Numbered from the stretch's first letter, positions 11,263 to 23,530 are shown. The stretch: DNA of 64,000 bases from Perca fluviatilis (GCF_010015445.1 NC_053115.1:1972732-2036731); one strand, 5' to 3'. A program made the numbers and translations. Notes: generated by a model from the letters alone, not told the origin.

Positions 11263-12750
11263 AAGGAAAAACAAAAATGGCTGTGATCAGGCAAGGGCGA
11301 AGACACATGTTGCCGTTGGTGAGGTGTTATTCTCTCTGCTCCACCTTTCCTTTTCTTCGGATGTAAGTGCAACTTTATGTCTTTAATGTTTTCGGTAGAG
11401 AAGCAGGAAGACTGTTGCTATGGGCATCGCTGTCAAGTCAACCAATCACGTCTCACAGATGGAGAAGTGTGGCTTGCAGCTATGGCCGGAGTGCATCAGC
11501 AGCACGCCTGATGCATGGATTCGGAGAGGTAGGTCAACTCATTCCTGCTTGCTGTATCATCGCTGGTCAAGTTGCCTGTTCACGGCCAGTATAAATGGCC
11601 CTCGGGCCACCAGGAAATGTCCCATTGCTCCAGTCTTTTAACAATGTAAAATGATAGCTGAAAGCTTTAAAATTGGAAAAGCTTTTTTTTTTTCTTGTAA
11701 AAAGCTTTTTTACTGGTCTGAAGCTATAAAGTGTTCATGGCTTAAGTGCGTTTTAGTGCACAGTCGTGGGTGTGGGGTGATCTCAAATGACTCAAATGAA
11801 TCCATTTAGTCCAAAAAACTGTGGAAAATCTGTTAGAGCTGCTCAGATTACATCATTAAATTTGCCAGAGAAAGTCTGTAACGCACATGGCTCGGCTGTA
11901 GGAGGCCCAAAAACACAGAAGCCCGCAAAAGTCTAAAGCATATGTGCCCACTGAGCAACGTACATAGCAATGAATGGGGTTCCATCTTTTCCAGTTAGTC
12001 TTTTAACTAGTGCAGTGCACGTTCAAAACGTGCTTGTTTGGAACGGGCCGATTGCTTTCTTGGTATTGCTGCTTGTACCTTTCTCCAGAACCATTGTACC
12101 CCTAAATTACAGAAGGACCCCAAAGCACTGACTTTCAGTTGGTTTGGTTCTGCTGCAGATTCAGGTTTTATTCACAAATTACAATTCAAATGTGGAGTAA
12201 TCACAAACATTTTCCATTGGGCCCATTATGACAGCCAATCAGCAAAAATATATACGTTAATCAACCACCAGAACTGGACCAAGTCGAGACTCAAAGAGAG
12301 AGACTCACATTGGACTCTAAAGCCCGAGACACACCAAAACCGAGGGCACGGATTGTGAATCTGTACGCACAGTGTCAGCTAAAACCAGGGGGCTCCGTGT
12401 TAAGGACCTAAAAAACCTAGAGGCCTCTGGTGGGATGCACAACAACCACATAGAGGGACACTGCTCAACCAACACATGGACAAAGAAGACAAAAGGATGA
12501 AAGATGCAATTCTAGACACTCAAACTAAATAGAACCATGTGTGTATGTCACGTCTTAGTTATTTTGAACAACCCAGAGGTGTAGCTTTGTCCTGGTTCCA
12601 GCCCTTTGAATCAACACCATCAGTTATCTGTCTTGAGTTAAAGACCATGTCATTTTAGTGTCAACAGGGTGAAACACACCAGATGATACGTCAGGGAGTA
12701 ATTGTAAATCCTACAATGTCACAGAATTATACTCTGTAACAGTAATACTG
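11263..12750. other. Unassigned interval
   Basis: Mixed sequence without a recognisable repeat edge. The longest frame (12038-12358) has no recognisable domain. If the exon at 11231 is real, this would be its first intron. Confidence 0.35.
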
Positions 12751-12751
12751 T

Positions 12752-13100
12752 CACGCACGGAAGGAGCAGGAGTCAGACTTGAGTAAGTGCAGTGAGCTTT
12801 ATTCACAATGAACCAAACAGAGAGTAGTGTGAACAGGCAGGATACCGGCAGGAGACGAGGTGAGGCTCAGAGCAGCAGCAGACAACAGGATACAAACAAC
12901 AGGTAAATAAGTACCGGGAATAAACTAGGAATGCAAGAGCAAGTCAGAGTGTCGTGAACAAACGAGACTAGACAAAGCGTGAGTGTGTCTGTGCTGCTTA
13001 TGTAGGTGGTCACTGATGAGATGCAGGTGGTGAACTGATGATCTGGCGTAATGCAGTGCAGGTGCGTGTAATCAGTAGTGAACGGCTGAGAGGAGTGAGT
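12752..13100. mobile_element. LTR-like dispersed repeat fragment
   Basis: Opens TGTCACGCACGGAAGGAGC and contains GAGCTTTATTCACAATGAACC. These match the opening and poly-T-like segment of the TG...CA-bounded element at 44352-44974 and of 41155-41460 in layout. The right CCGTGACA end is missing, so this is a truncated copy. Confidence 0.4.
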
Positions 13101-13219
13101 GCTGGGGAACACAGACTGAAAGTCCATGAAAACCTTGAAAGCCCATGTAAACCTGACAAATACAGCATTGTCCTGCCACGCAGCTTCATTTTTTCCTTAA
13201 TTATATGCAACTTTGACCT

Positions 13220-13740
13220 AATCCAACGTGACATCATGACTTCGCGTAAGCATACACGCCACTTTATCTGGACGCATTTTGAGCTATCTGTGTGTATGTC
13301 TACGCTGTATAGACGGCAGTCTGCAACGTCACAGCGCTATACACGCCACTTTCTAAAGTTATCGCGAGGCTACGGTTGGCTGTAGGACACGTCACACGCT
13401 GGTTGGGTTTAGGAAAAGAACAAACGTGGAAAGGAAACATCACATGCGGGACACGAAGGAAACGTGACACATGGGACCTGATCCCCGGTCTCCTGGATGA
13501 AGGTCCTGTATCTGACCCATCCTCCCCCCCGACCAACCTCCCTACAGATTCTCCTCCTTTCATACTACTCTCTACGGCGTCAATTCACACGCAATCGCAA
13601 GGTAATGTAAGTCAATGGAGGCCAAACGGCGTTGATAAACACGCTAAAAAGCGAGTATGCGTCTTGATAACACGCCAGTAATGGCATACAAATTGGTGTG
13701 TCATACATACGCCACTTCATGACATCAGTCTGCCTAATCA
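13220..13740. repeat. Dispersed repeat rich in ACACGCCACTT motifs
   Basis: Variants of CATACACGCCACTT occur near 13252, 13339 and 13707. The middle carries GGGTTTAGGAAAAGAAC and GGACCTGATCCCCGGTCTCC. The same word set (in reverse complement CCTAAACCCAAC, GGAGACCAGGGATCATGTCC) occurs at 24600-24790, so both belong to one mobile family of unknown class. Confidence 0.45.
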
Positions 13741-14889
13741 GACCAGAGACTGTCTATGGATCAGATCCCCGGTGCTGGGGCTTGCACCTGGCTAAATGTG
13801 TGTTGCTGCAGCAGCTGACTGAAGGAATCCAGAGCTGCTGTCCGCTCTCCTCCCACTGAAGTAGTCTCTTAACAGCAGGGAGAAAGGGCGTTTTCCCACC
13901 TATAGTTTGTTTGATTTCGTGTCACGCAAGCGTACATAAATACAGTAGTTGGTGCGGGTTGAGGTCTGTTCCCGTTCTCACCACAAACAAACCGCTCTAG
14001 AGTTTGATTGAAAAAGACCACCTCGTCAAGGAGGTCTCGGTATGCTTGTTTGGTCCGCTTTTAGTGCGCATCCGAGCAGGGGCGTAGCACAAAATTCTGG
14101 GCATTTTCTATGGGCCCCTCCCCGCATCCACAGCTGTTCATTCTAGCATCTTTTTGGGCCCTCCTCACATGAGGGCTCTGGGTACTCAGTCCCCTTTCCC
14201 CCCAGTACGACGCCCCTGCATCCGAGTGCGATTGCAGAAACCAAGGGAGAAAAGGAACTCTACTGCGATTCAACCGGACTTAAACGAGGCAGGTGTGAAA
14301 GCCCCCTAATTTACAAAACCCTTCCCGGGCCTCCGTTCTGAAGAACTCCTAGAGGAGACATGTATTGCTAGCTAGCTAACAGCAAAATACTGTCTTGAGT
14401 GGATAACGTCAGCTCATTCGTCCAGACTCCCGGTGTGATCTGGCTGGTAAATTGTCTAGCTTGCCGTTTGCAAATTACTCTTTTTACTAACGTTACTAAG
14501 CAACTAACGGCACATCTACCTTTGTTAAATGTGGATATGACTGATTCTGTTTCAACCACAGATGGTTTGTGAAGAAGTGAAGACACCGGATCATTAATGA
14601 TGACACATCGCAGCATTATCTCTTAATTAGCCTAAATGAGTCTTCTGATATGAGACATATTCAGAAAGATTAATATAGTATAGTTTTAGTAGTAATGCGG
14701 TGCATTCGCACAGGATAAGCAAAGTCTGTATTTTACTTGAATTTAATGACATCATCCCCCACATATGATGTCCAGGCTTTCATTTATAATTGCCAACACA
14801 GCCGATACGACCCCGAATAACAGATATGCTGATTTGCACTGGACTAATATTATAACACAACCTCTGTGTTTGGCAAAATATGTTAGGTA
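13741..14889. other. Unassigned interval
   Basis: No gene seen. Contains a GC-richer block (14060-14290) that may be a repeat fragment and the palindromic GCTAGCTAGC near 14369. Confidence 0.35.
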
Positions 14890-15650
14890 ATTGAATTTTT
14901 ACTTGACAAATTACAGACATGGCAGAATCGCAAGGGATTAAAGGACTATTCCGGCGCAAAATGAACCTAGGGGTTAATAACACGTTTACCGAGTCGACCG
15001 TTCTCTGGGATATGTTTTCATACTAATCGAATGGGTCAGTCATGTGCAGTCGAACCACGAAAGCCGTGCAACCAGTAACCAGTTACATAGCTAAAGCACG
15101 GCGTTCGTGGTTCAACTGGTCATGTCTGTTTTCCCAAGATGGCGTCTGCCTGTATACCCGAAGGTAATGTCTTTATAATCTATCTTTTTAATAAACTGTC
15201 TGTACACTTACAATGCTTTGGTTTACATGTAGGGACCCTCATTATGCTACCGTTGAAGTGTGGTGCTATTTTGAGCCTTGTTAGTGGTGTAGAAATAGAG
15301 ATTTACCCTGTGCCCCGAAAGCTAGCGTTAAGCTAATCAGCGGTTTGCGCTAGCTTGTTTCAAGCTAGAGACACATTTGATTAGTATGAAAACATGTCGC
15401 AGAGAACAGTCGACTCGGTACACATATGTTATTAACCCTACGTTCATTTTGCACCGGAATTGTCCTTTAAGTGAATTTAATTCCCTCTGGTAAACTGTTA
15501 CGCAGCCTATATGTTTAGGGCTTTTGTTGTAAAAGGTAAGAACGGAAAGAGTGTGTCTGTTAATTGGTAATAATTGCGTTTGTCGTCTGTGATCTTAATC
15601 CCATGCGAATGTGCCATGTCTGTAATTTGTCAAGTAAAAATTCCACCATC
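14890..15650. mobile_element. Outer inverted-repeat element interrupted by a TTAA element
   Basis: The segment TTTTTACTTGACAAATTACA with CAGACATGGCAGAATCGCAA (14896-14935) returns as its reverse complement at about 15597-15643. These arms flank the inner element 14942-15466 asymmetrically, so the outer palindromic element was probably the older insertion. Its true ends were not located. Confidence 0.55.
14942..15466. mobile_element. piggyBac-type MITE, TTAA target duplication, 525 bp
   Basis: Terminal inverted repeats of about 95 bp: AGGACTATTCCGGCGCAAAA at the left pairs with the complement of the right end TTTTGCACCGGAATTGTCCT. TTAA borders each side (14938-14941, 15467-15470). Centrally, GAACCACGAAAGCCGTGC and GCACGGCGTTCGTGGTTC form an additional hairpin at about 15051-15114. 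No transposase is encoded. Confidence 0.8.
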
Positions 15651-16017
15651 TATACAGCCTCCTGTTGTTGTCTTTATGATCCTCATAAGTAAACAACACA
15701 ACGTGATTGGTTCACCTCTGCAACAGTTTGTGTGTTTGTGTATAATCTCAGAACCGGACTCATATAAAAAAAACTACCTTCCAGAACCTTCTTTTTCTTG
15801 CACATTGTGGAGTCTCCAGATTGACACAAAGTCAAATGATTTTTTACACACACGTCTCAGTGACAATTTTGTGTTGCATAATGAACTCTAAGATGGCAGT
15901 TCAGTCTGCGTATAAGTCAAAATATTTCACAGCATGGTGTGACCATCAAGAGGGAAAGCAGTTGTTAAAAAGCCTTTTTAATAGGAATATATTTTCAGAA
16001 GAGATTTAAAAAGAAGA

Positions 16018-16125
16018 TCAATAGATCACTTTGTAAGTCTGAGTTTGTCAAGCAGGTCGTTCCAGAGTTTAGGTGCCGTAAAGAACTTGGTTCCCTTTAG
16101 ACTTACACCTTGATATGGGATTCAC
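16018..16125 (-). mobile_element. LINE fragment
   Basis: AGGTCGTTCCAGAGTTTAGG followed by TGCCGTAAAGAACTTGGTTCC resembles a degraded minus-strand tail segment of fish L2-like LINEs ('GTCATTCCAGAGCTTAGGGGC'). Only about 100 bp are recognisable. Confidence 0.4.
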
Positions 16126-16251
16126 TTATAGGGCCCTGTCTTGCACCCGGCACAGCACAGCGCAAAGCCCGACGCAAATGTCTTTGTTAGTTTAAGACCG
16201 ACGCAGTTGTCAGTTTCCCGTCCAGCGCCCGCATCGTTTAAATAGCAAATG

Positions 16252-16646
16252 CAGGTGCATTCTGGGCGTGCTGGTCTTACAGGGAGGTGTGTTCAGGTGC
16301 ATTCTGGGCGTGCTGGTCTTACAGGGAGGTGTGTTCAGGTGCATTCTGGGCGTGCTGGTCTTACAGGGAGGTGTGTTTAGGTGCATTCTGGGCGTGCTGG
16401 TCTTACAGGGAGGTGTGTTCAGGTGCATTCTGGGCGTGCTGGTCTTACAGGGAGGTGTGTTTAGGTGCATTCTGGGCGTGCTGGTCTTACAGGAAGGTGT
16501 GTTCAGGTGCATTCTGGGCGTGCTGGTCTTACAGGAAGGTGTGTTCAGGTGCATTCTGGGCGTGCTGGTCTTACAGGGAGGTGTGTTCAGGTGCATTCTG
16601 GACGTGCTGGTCTTACAGGGAGGTGTGTTCAGGTGCATTCTGGGAG
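16252..16646 (+). repeat. 42-bp minisatellite, nine units plus a partial
   Basis: The unit begins CAGGTGCATTCTGGGCGTGC and ends in AGGTGTGTT. Units start every 42 bp (16252, 16294 ... 16630) with only a few substitutions (GGGAGG/GGAAGG, TTCAGG/TTTAGG, GGGCG/GGACG). Because 42 is a multiple of three and the unit has no stop in several frames, long repetitive frames appear on both strands. I regard those as artefacts, not proteins. Confidence 0.97.
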
Positions 16647-16820
16647 TATTGCTGTCTTGAGGCAGCAGGAAGTGATCCCACCATTGACCAACAAAAACCT
16701 GGTCTAAAGTAAATAACGCAGCATTTCATTGTTATTTTAACAGAGCATTAGTAAAATGCTCCTAGGCTCGTGCACAGCGCGTGCACACTATGCTTGTTAC
16801 ACACACAGGGACACACAGCG

Positions 16821-16822
<2 letters not shown>

Positions 16823-16900
<78 letters not shown>
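16823..16900. repeat. (CA)n microsatellite
   Basis: An uninterrupted CA run of about 39 units within the AGGGCCCT-ended element. Confidence 0.97.
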
Positions 16901-16903
<3 letters not shown>

Positions 16904-17115
16904 GGCAGAAGATTACAAATAAAAATATTATGGTGCAAATCCTCCATCATAAAAGCAATGCTCCAAGGTCCAACGTGCCTGGCTTTTAAAGGGAATGGGA
17001 GATGATCTCTGATTGGCTGATTGCATGTTACACCCAAATTAATGAAGACACTAAGTACAACTCTTTTGAACCATGCGCTTCATGCCGTTCGCTTAGATCG
17101 TTAAAATAGGGCCCA

Positions 17116-18485
17116 TAGTATGTACGCTTACAGTAAAATATGTAGCTTATTCTCCGTTGACCTTAAACCAGAATTAAAACTTTCATCTTAACAATGACTC
17201 ATTAGAATGCAAGTTTATGGCTCTGCAATGCTACCAGAGGGCATTATTAAAAGGAAACCTAAAAATAAAGAGAAATAATGGTGTGAGTGCATGCGTGAAT
17301 GCAATTTTAAATCCATAATAACTTGGCACTCACATTCTTCCACACAATTCCAGAGGAAGTCTGCAACCCATGCTCGTAAAAAGATTCCGGTTTAAGCCCT
17401 TTTCCAGTAGATGTTGTTTGGGAGGATGGTGGTGAAGGGATCTTTTGTACGCAAACAGTGTTGACATGAATAAACCTGATAATTGCATCCTTGATGAGTC
17501 CCAGAGGTGTTACAGAACTTGGGAAGCAACAAACAATGTTTTATTTCTTCGAAAGAAAACAGATGAATCCATTAATCATTCCTGCAAAAATATTTATTCA
17601 CACAGGAAAAAAGTTCTTGTGAGTCCACCCTGTTCTTATACCTTTAACCTGACCCAGCTGAGACGGTACTGTTGCCAATGACCTCAATAAACCGTTTCAC
17701 AAACTGTCCTTAGTTTCCACTGGTTTAAGGGATGAAGTTTGAGATGATTCAGAATCCAGATGTAAGAGTTGCAATAATGTAATAATGACGGATCAAAGTC
17801 AAACAGCCTGTAAACAAAGTTTTATAGTGCTAAAAACATGAAAACACAGCAACATATATATTTATATATATTACTTTCTTTAGGGGTTGTGTTTTCTGCA
17901 TTTAAAAATGCTGCTATAAAAAACAAATATAGATGAATCCATCCTTAATAACATCAGAGCAGTTCCTCATCTGCCTTTCCAAAAGCCTTAACAACACTGG
18001 ATGTTTAGTTAGGTTTAGGAAATCGTCGTGGTTTGGGTTAAAATGACTTGGCGAAGGAGCTTTGACATCATGGCAACAATACCAACTATGTGGTTATGGT
18101 TAGAGAATGATCATGGAAGTCCAATGCCGTCGATAATGTCATAATATTTCTGTGGCACTTGAACGTGAACATATCATTTTGGTGAAACAACTGACGCTGT
18201 CGTTTTAACAACAGTCTTAGCCCTATACAGTACATAGAGTTTTTGCCATTTTGTAGTATTGCCCAAATGTCTAGTGAGAATTGCAATACATTAAAACAAA
18301 TAGTGAACATGCTGAACAAAGAAATAGACTAATTATTTACTGTTGCAAAGTGAAAAAGTAAAAAGAAAAAGCTCTCTGCTTAAAAACATTAAAAGGGCCA
18401 ACCCACAGTGGACAGGCAATGGTTTGTGTTGCTTTGTTGAACAGACCAGACCTCGGCTGCATCCCGTAAAAATTATGAACATGCC
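17116..18485. other. Unassigned interval
   Basis: AT-rich. GTTAGGTTTAGGAAATCGTC near 18008 recalls the GGTTTAGGAAA word of the 13220 repeat family. No gene is supported. Confidence 0.35.
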
Positions 18486-18489
18486 CACA

Positions 18490-18860
18490 GCCTCAAATTT
18501 ATTTAACCTTTATTTATACTTGAAGGGCATTGAGGTTTCCCTCAATGACGACGAGTTTACGTCAAGAGTCATACACAAAAAACAGCTGCAATGACAAATA
18601 AACATAAGCAAAACGAAAAACAGTTGCAATTTAAGGAGCGGAGATTAAACAACAAATGTTCAAAAACAGTAGCAGATGGGAGTACCTGTAACCTCAGAGT
18701 TTGTTGGAGAGCGCTCCATGTGCTAGGGGCATCGAAGAAAAAGGCTGTTTAACCAAGATCTGAGCGCGGAGTGAGCCAATTGTTGGATCTGGTTTGATAG
18801 AAGTCAAGATTCCAATGTAATAGGAAAGAGATATAGAGAGGAAGTTTACCACTAATGGCT
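18490..18860 (-). mobile_element. LINE 3' end, minus strand
   Basis: TTATTTAACCTTTATTTATA followed by GGGCATTGAGGTTTCCCTC resembles the tail at 30285 (CAACCTTTATTTAATCTTGC). In the minus direction the upstream part retains short coding-like stretches. It is a 5'-truncated, decayed copy of the same or a sister family. Confidence 0.5.
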
Positions 18861-18864
18861 TTAA

Positions 18865-19148
18865 CTCTTGTGTTGTCTTCCCAATCGACCATGATGCAAC
18901 GTTTTGTTTTTCTGGTTCAAAATGTAAAAAGAAATCCAACGTTTTTGTCACTTATTTTCAAAGTTTCTGTCAATATGTTTCTGCACTTTGCCTTTTTTGA
19001 CCTTTTTTTTAAGCTTTTCCAATGTTTTTGTCACTTTTTTCAGTTTTTTTCCTGCGTTTTTCAATGTTCTATTATCGATTATTTTCTTTACATGCTATAA
19101 AATTGAATAAAACACCCAAATTCAAAGAGTAGTGAACTGATCATTTAT
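18865..19148 (-). mobile_element. Truncated piggyBac-type MITE copy
   Basis: The left end TTAA|CTCTTGTGTTGTCTTCC matches the complement of the ends at 53608 and 54792. The body carries repeated TTTTTGTCACTT words, the complement of the AAGTGACAAAAA array of those copies. AAATTCAAAGAGTAGTGAAC and the following TGATCATTTA match the other copies' front half. The far terminus is lost where another repeat (AGGTCCCATGACATGG) begins. Confidence 0.6.
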
Positions 19149-19204
19149 TTAAAGGTCCCATGACATGGTGTGAGATTTTTTGGCACACCCCTAGTAGATA
19201 GCTC

Positions 19205-20990
19205 ATGAGTATCCCGTGGCACTACCCTAGCTTTAATCGTGGTCCTTTTATATGGGGTGAGCTTGTTTACAAAGTAATTAAATGCAGTTACAAAAGAGTC
19301 AAGCGCAACCTCAACGTCATCAAACTGACCCATATAACTCCAGTCCAAATCTGTTGAATCCCCCAAAAAACGCTCTGCATCAAACTTTCTAAGGTTCCTC
19401 TTGGGGACCACCTGAGACGCTGTCTTTTTTACCCACACATCCCTTACACCAGGGGGGTCAAACTCAACTTCACTAAGGGCGACACTGGAAAAAGAGAATT
19501 GCACCAAGGGCCAGACATGTATAGTTTATGGACAGGCTTTTATTTCATCGAAAAATAAAATATCTTTGACTCAATTATTGCATGTCTCATATAGTCTTCT
19601 CTCTTACAGTTTGGTCCACATAAAGCTCTAAAAAAGTGAGCAAAAAAGTTCCAAAGCCATCCTAGAATTTAGCAAATCAAGCAAAACAATGATTACATTT
19701 TCTAAGTATCTACCACCCAGCTGACTCACTACAAGCTCTTTCTCAGCCTGAATATTAAACTCTCTGCTTCTTCTTCTTCTGGGGGAATTTCTGAGATTCA
19801 AAGTCAGCAAATTTGCCAAATTCTGCTTTGAATGTCGCGTAATTGCAAGTTGAAAAACAGTTTCCCATGTTTTTGGTTTGGCGCACCAAAACTAGGTGGG
19901 CCAAAATTGATTGTGAACCTAAATTGATATGGGGGACGGACCAGAATGTGCGAGGGGCCGGATTTGGCCCGCGGGCCTCGAGTTTGACACATGTGCCTTA
20001 CACAGACAAAGGGGCAGTGATCGCTGACTCTTAGCTCAAAGACAACGCTAGTAGAATATTTGCCAGCCTTGTTGGTGAAAATTAGGTCTAAGAGTGTAGA
20101 CTTGAAGTAATCTTTAGAATTTGGGCTAGTTGGCTCTGTAATCAGTTGTGATAAGTTTAGAGTGCACATGAGATTTTTAAACTGCACAGAAGCATCACTC
20201 AGCCAATTCAGATTTAGGTCACCTAATATAAGTAATTCATCAGCAGAATATTTAGAGAACATATTCACTAGGGTGTCAGTAGCATGTGATGTCAGCTGAG
20301 GGAGGCTGGTAGACTCCGACCACAGTCAGTGGGTCCGAACCATAATGTACCTTTAGAGCTAGAAATTTAAAGCAATTAGGAAGAGAAACAGCATTTAAAA
20401 TTGACAATGAGAGACAAGATTTGACATATATTCCAATCATAATTATAGAGAGCCACATCTGAGTTATCTATAGTCTTCCCAAGCCAGGTTTCACCCAACA
20501 AAAGAATATCAGGAGTAGTCTGTTCAACTAGAATAGTGAGATGGTCAAAGTTCTTAAGTAAGCTTCTGATGTTCAGATGGATTATACCAAGACCCTTGTG
20601 CTTTTTAAAACTCAATGGAGTAAGGAAAGGGATAGAGGTATTAGAAACACTAGGCCCATTAGCGGGAGTTGGTTGAAGAGATATTTCAATTAATTAAGTT
20701 AAGGAATTACTACCACAAAGTTTATTAACAAAAGATGATCCTAGCCCAGAGGGGAGTCTATACGTGTGAGTGGAACCATTATCACAGGGACTGGGATCAG
20801 GAAAAATCAAAGTTTGAGAGACCGATCCAGCCTGGAAGAAGCATGGGCGGGGACTGTTTCAGTTTCAGTTTGGGTTTGTGGTGACACACAAGCAGCCACT
20901 TCGGTTTGAGTCTGTTGTGGCACACTGGTGGAACTACAGTGATGCCGGATACAGTAGGAGATGTTGGAGGATAGGGCACAGGCGCCTGCA
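19205..20990 (-). mobile_element. LINE 5' part with endonuclease domain, split by a hAT element
   Basis: Minus-strand frames give GIIHLNIRSLLKNFDHL and DILLLGETWL (20376-20615), VVGVYQPPSA (20276-20458), then LLILGDLNLNWLSD and SDHCPFVCVR (19804-20268). These are the ordered motifs of the apurinic-type endonuclease of L2/CR1/Rex1-like non-LTR elements. After the hAT insertion the frame resumes with VWVKKTASQVVPKRNLRKFD (19145-19507), the linker before reverse transcriptase. Frames are broken at several points, and the reverse transcriptase is absent. Upstream 20700-20990 may be the N-terminal region. Confidence 0.8.
19450..19995. mobile_element. hAT MITE with perfect 8-bp target duplication
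   Basis: Ends CAGGGGGGTCAAACTCA and GAGTTTGACACATGTG are inverted repeats of the well-known fish 'CAGGGGTGTCAAACTCA...' hAT type, with the GGCCCGCGGGCC word near the right end. The 8-bp CCTTACAC occurs at 19442-19449 and 19996-20003. The element interrupts the endonuclease-linker frame of a LINE. Confidence 0.92.
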
Positions 20991-20999
20991 AAGTTTAAA

Positions 21000-22655
21000 T
21001 GAAGTCCATCTACAGCAAAAACATTGCTGCTGCAAAAAAAGTTCGCAAAATGAAAAGAGTATACAAGAAGCCTAAAGCAGTGTTCAGACTTGTAGTTATT
21101 GATCTTCGCTTAAAAGGAAAAAAAACAATTGAAACATCACACAACCAGACAATGTACAGTGCATAATGTGTGCTGAGTGTGCCCTCATGCATGGTTGGCC
21201 ACAGCAGGAATAGACACCATTGTTTTAATTAGACATAAAGAAATAAATTCAGAAATTGTTATGCGTGGATAAACATGTATGTTGACAAGTGCTTTAGTAT
21301 TAGTTATTTATTTCAGGAACCTAAATATTAGGGAAAATATAAATTGATACAGAAAAAAACAGTGGCATCAAAACTTATGATATAATAGCGCATCCCCTAA
21401 ATTTCTAAAATGAGGCTTTCTGGGGAGCTCATGTCTCTTTCAGGATTCACATGAATGGCAGTATGCCTGCAGGATAGAAGAGGGAGAATAAGTGAAAAAC
21501 AGGAGGATCTGATGGACTGGGAACACCGGGCCCAGGTGTAACTAGGAGCCACTTATCAACATACTGCCCAACAATAACATACAATGCATTAGAATAAAAA
21601 GACACTGCTGAATAAAAAGAGCATGGGTCATGACAGTAGACAGGCTGCCAGATGAACAACTGGACCAGATCAGTTTCTCTGCACTACAACTTTAATTGAG
21701 ACTTGACGCATGACAAGTAAATTACTGGCTCACTAATAGCCCAGGAATAGTTTACATGTGCGGAGTAACTAAAACATGCTTAATCAGCCTGAGCTTAGCC
21801 ATAATTGTTCACAGGTGTCTAATGCCTGGCCTACGCTAAAATATTTTTCAAATCTTAACAGATGTTGAAAATGGGAGAGTCCCCACACATCATGATACAT
21901 TCAACAGTTAACAATTTAGCCAAAACAGCACACCGCACAGAGATTCCACTCACAAACAGAGTCCCGACTCTGAAAACCGGAAATCTCACGTGTTTAAACA
22001 TGACTTTAGAGTATACAAACATTGTGGACAGCTGGCAGGAAGAACCATGCTGCCCGGGCTGGTCTTCTGGGGAGCTCATACGGAGGTTACCTGCTGATTA
22101 TGCAGGCATCCAGGCCGGGACAAATAACGTTGAGCACTGCTCCCTGCGGAAGTCAGGTTGGCCCGGTGAGTGTGAGCCAATCATGGAGCTCACTAATGCG
22201 TTGTTGTCATTAGCTCTGTTAGCGCTCCCTGTTTTTCTCCCTTCGTGATCTGCTGATCAGCGGTATTAGTTCGGTATGTGCACTGATCTCCCACAGAAGC
22301 CCAGGCCAAGTCCAACAAAACTTTACTGCATCCTCGGCTGTGCTCTGCGTTCCCCACTTACGACAGGATATTGGATTTGAAATTGGACTTCCAAGCAAAT
22401 AGGGGATGTAAGATACCTCACACAACAGAAAAATCTGGCAAAATAATCTTGAGAACCATCAAAAAATCAGGGCTTTGCTAAAGCATTATCACGAGGGGGG
22501 AATCAAGCACCAAATCAGCTTGAGTCTTGTGGGGTGTGGTAAACATGTTAAATTAAAGGGCCTGTTTTTACCAGTGCCACATTCCTCCCCCGTAAACTAA
22601 ATGTTGTCCTCAACATTTGCATTTATTTGAACTACTACGACTACCATTTGTTCAT
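21000..22655. other. Unassigned interval
   Basis: No recognised gene or repeat edge. The frame 21862-22248 (128 aa) lacks any known motif and contains no splice context that persuades me. Confidence 0.35.
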
Positions 22656-22659
22656 CACA

Positions 22660-22895
22660 TCCCCAACCGGCACCGTCAGACACCGCCTACCAAGAGCCTG
22701 GGTCTGTCCCAGGTTTCTTCTTGAGAGGGAGTTCTTCCTCGCCACTGTCGCACTGCTTGCTCTTGAGGGAATTACTGTAATTGTTGGGGCTTTGTCAATT
22801 ATAGAGTGTGGTCTAGACCTACTCTATTTGTAAAGTGTCTCGAGATAACTCTTGTTATGAGTTGATACTATAAATAAAATTGAATTTAATTGAAT
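22660..22895 (+). mobile_element. LINE 3' UTR with (TTGAAT)n tail
   Basis: GCCTGGGTCTGTCCCAGGTT, then TAAAGTGTCTCGAGATAAC and ATAAATAAAATTGAATTTAA form a conserved fish non-LTR 3' end whose tail is built of TTGAAT-like units. No coding part is left. Confidence 0.65.
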
Positions 22896-23036
22896 TTGCT
22901 GTAGCACATTGATTATGGAATATCAACACAACATTTCTCATCTCTGGATTAAACTTTGATAATCTTCGAAACTTATAAACAAGTAAACTGTTTTAGGTGC
23001 ATTTCCCATTACATGCCTTCTCATCACACTCCACTC

Positions 23037-23530
23037 TTACGGTCGAGACACACCGACCAGACGGCCGCCCCTCGGCAGAAAGATAGTCGGACTGATCAGT
23101 CTCCCCGAGTTGGTCAAAACAGTATCTCGGAACACACCGAAGTGACGAGACGTAATACGTCTCTATAACAGCAGGCGCCGCTAATCTGTATTGTCGCCCA
23201 GAAATGAAACCGGCAGCTGATTGGACAAACGCGTCACGTGGGTCTGGTTTCTCCAGAAAGTCAAAGCCAGACTGTTGTGGCGGCTCGTTCAGAATACAAT
23301 CTCATATTATACTAAAATAGTTCATTGAAATGCGTTTCTGAAAACATTTTAAGAATCTGTCTTCATTTCAGATCAACAAAGGTCAATTTAACAGATTTTC
23401 GTCAGATTTTGAGAGACTCTAGTCACACTGGTCATTGAGTCTGACTGTTGGCACGGAACACACTGAACAGACTCGAGTCACCGACCTCGCCAGACTGTCT
23501 GACAGCCGATTATCGGCCTTGTGTGTCTGA
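23037..23530 (+). mobile_element. TIR repeat family A, plus copy
   Basis: ACACACCGACCAGACGGCCG at the left and TCGGCCTTGTGTGT at the right are inverted ends. The interior matches, in reverse complement, most of 28614-29187 (for example AGACGTAATACGTCTC and AACAGATTTTCGTCAGATTT). No protein is encoded; superfamily unassigned. Confidence 0.65.

Larger units (their letters stand above)
16129..17115. mobile_element. TIR element (AGGGCCCT ends) with internal minisatellite
   Basis: TATAGGGCCCTGTCTTGCACC at the left and GTTAAAATAGGGCCCATA at the right form short inverted ends. The opening GCACCCGGCACAGCACAGCGC is a familiar fish MITE start. The interior holds the 42-bp minisatellite and a (CA)n tract, which together account for about half of the length. 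No target duplication could be fixed. Confidence 0.5.

Noticed and set aside
16210..16712. Frames of 80-142 codons with a 14-residue repeat
   Set aside because: All frames stay open only because the 42-bp unit is stop-free and divisible by three. They lie inside a mobile element with no start context or splice evidence.
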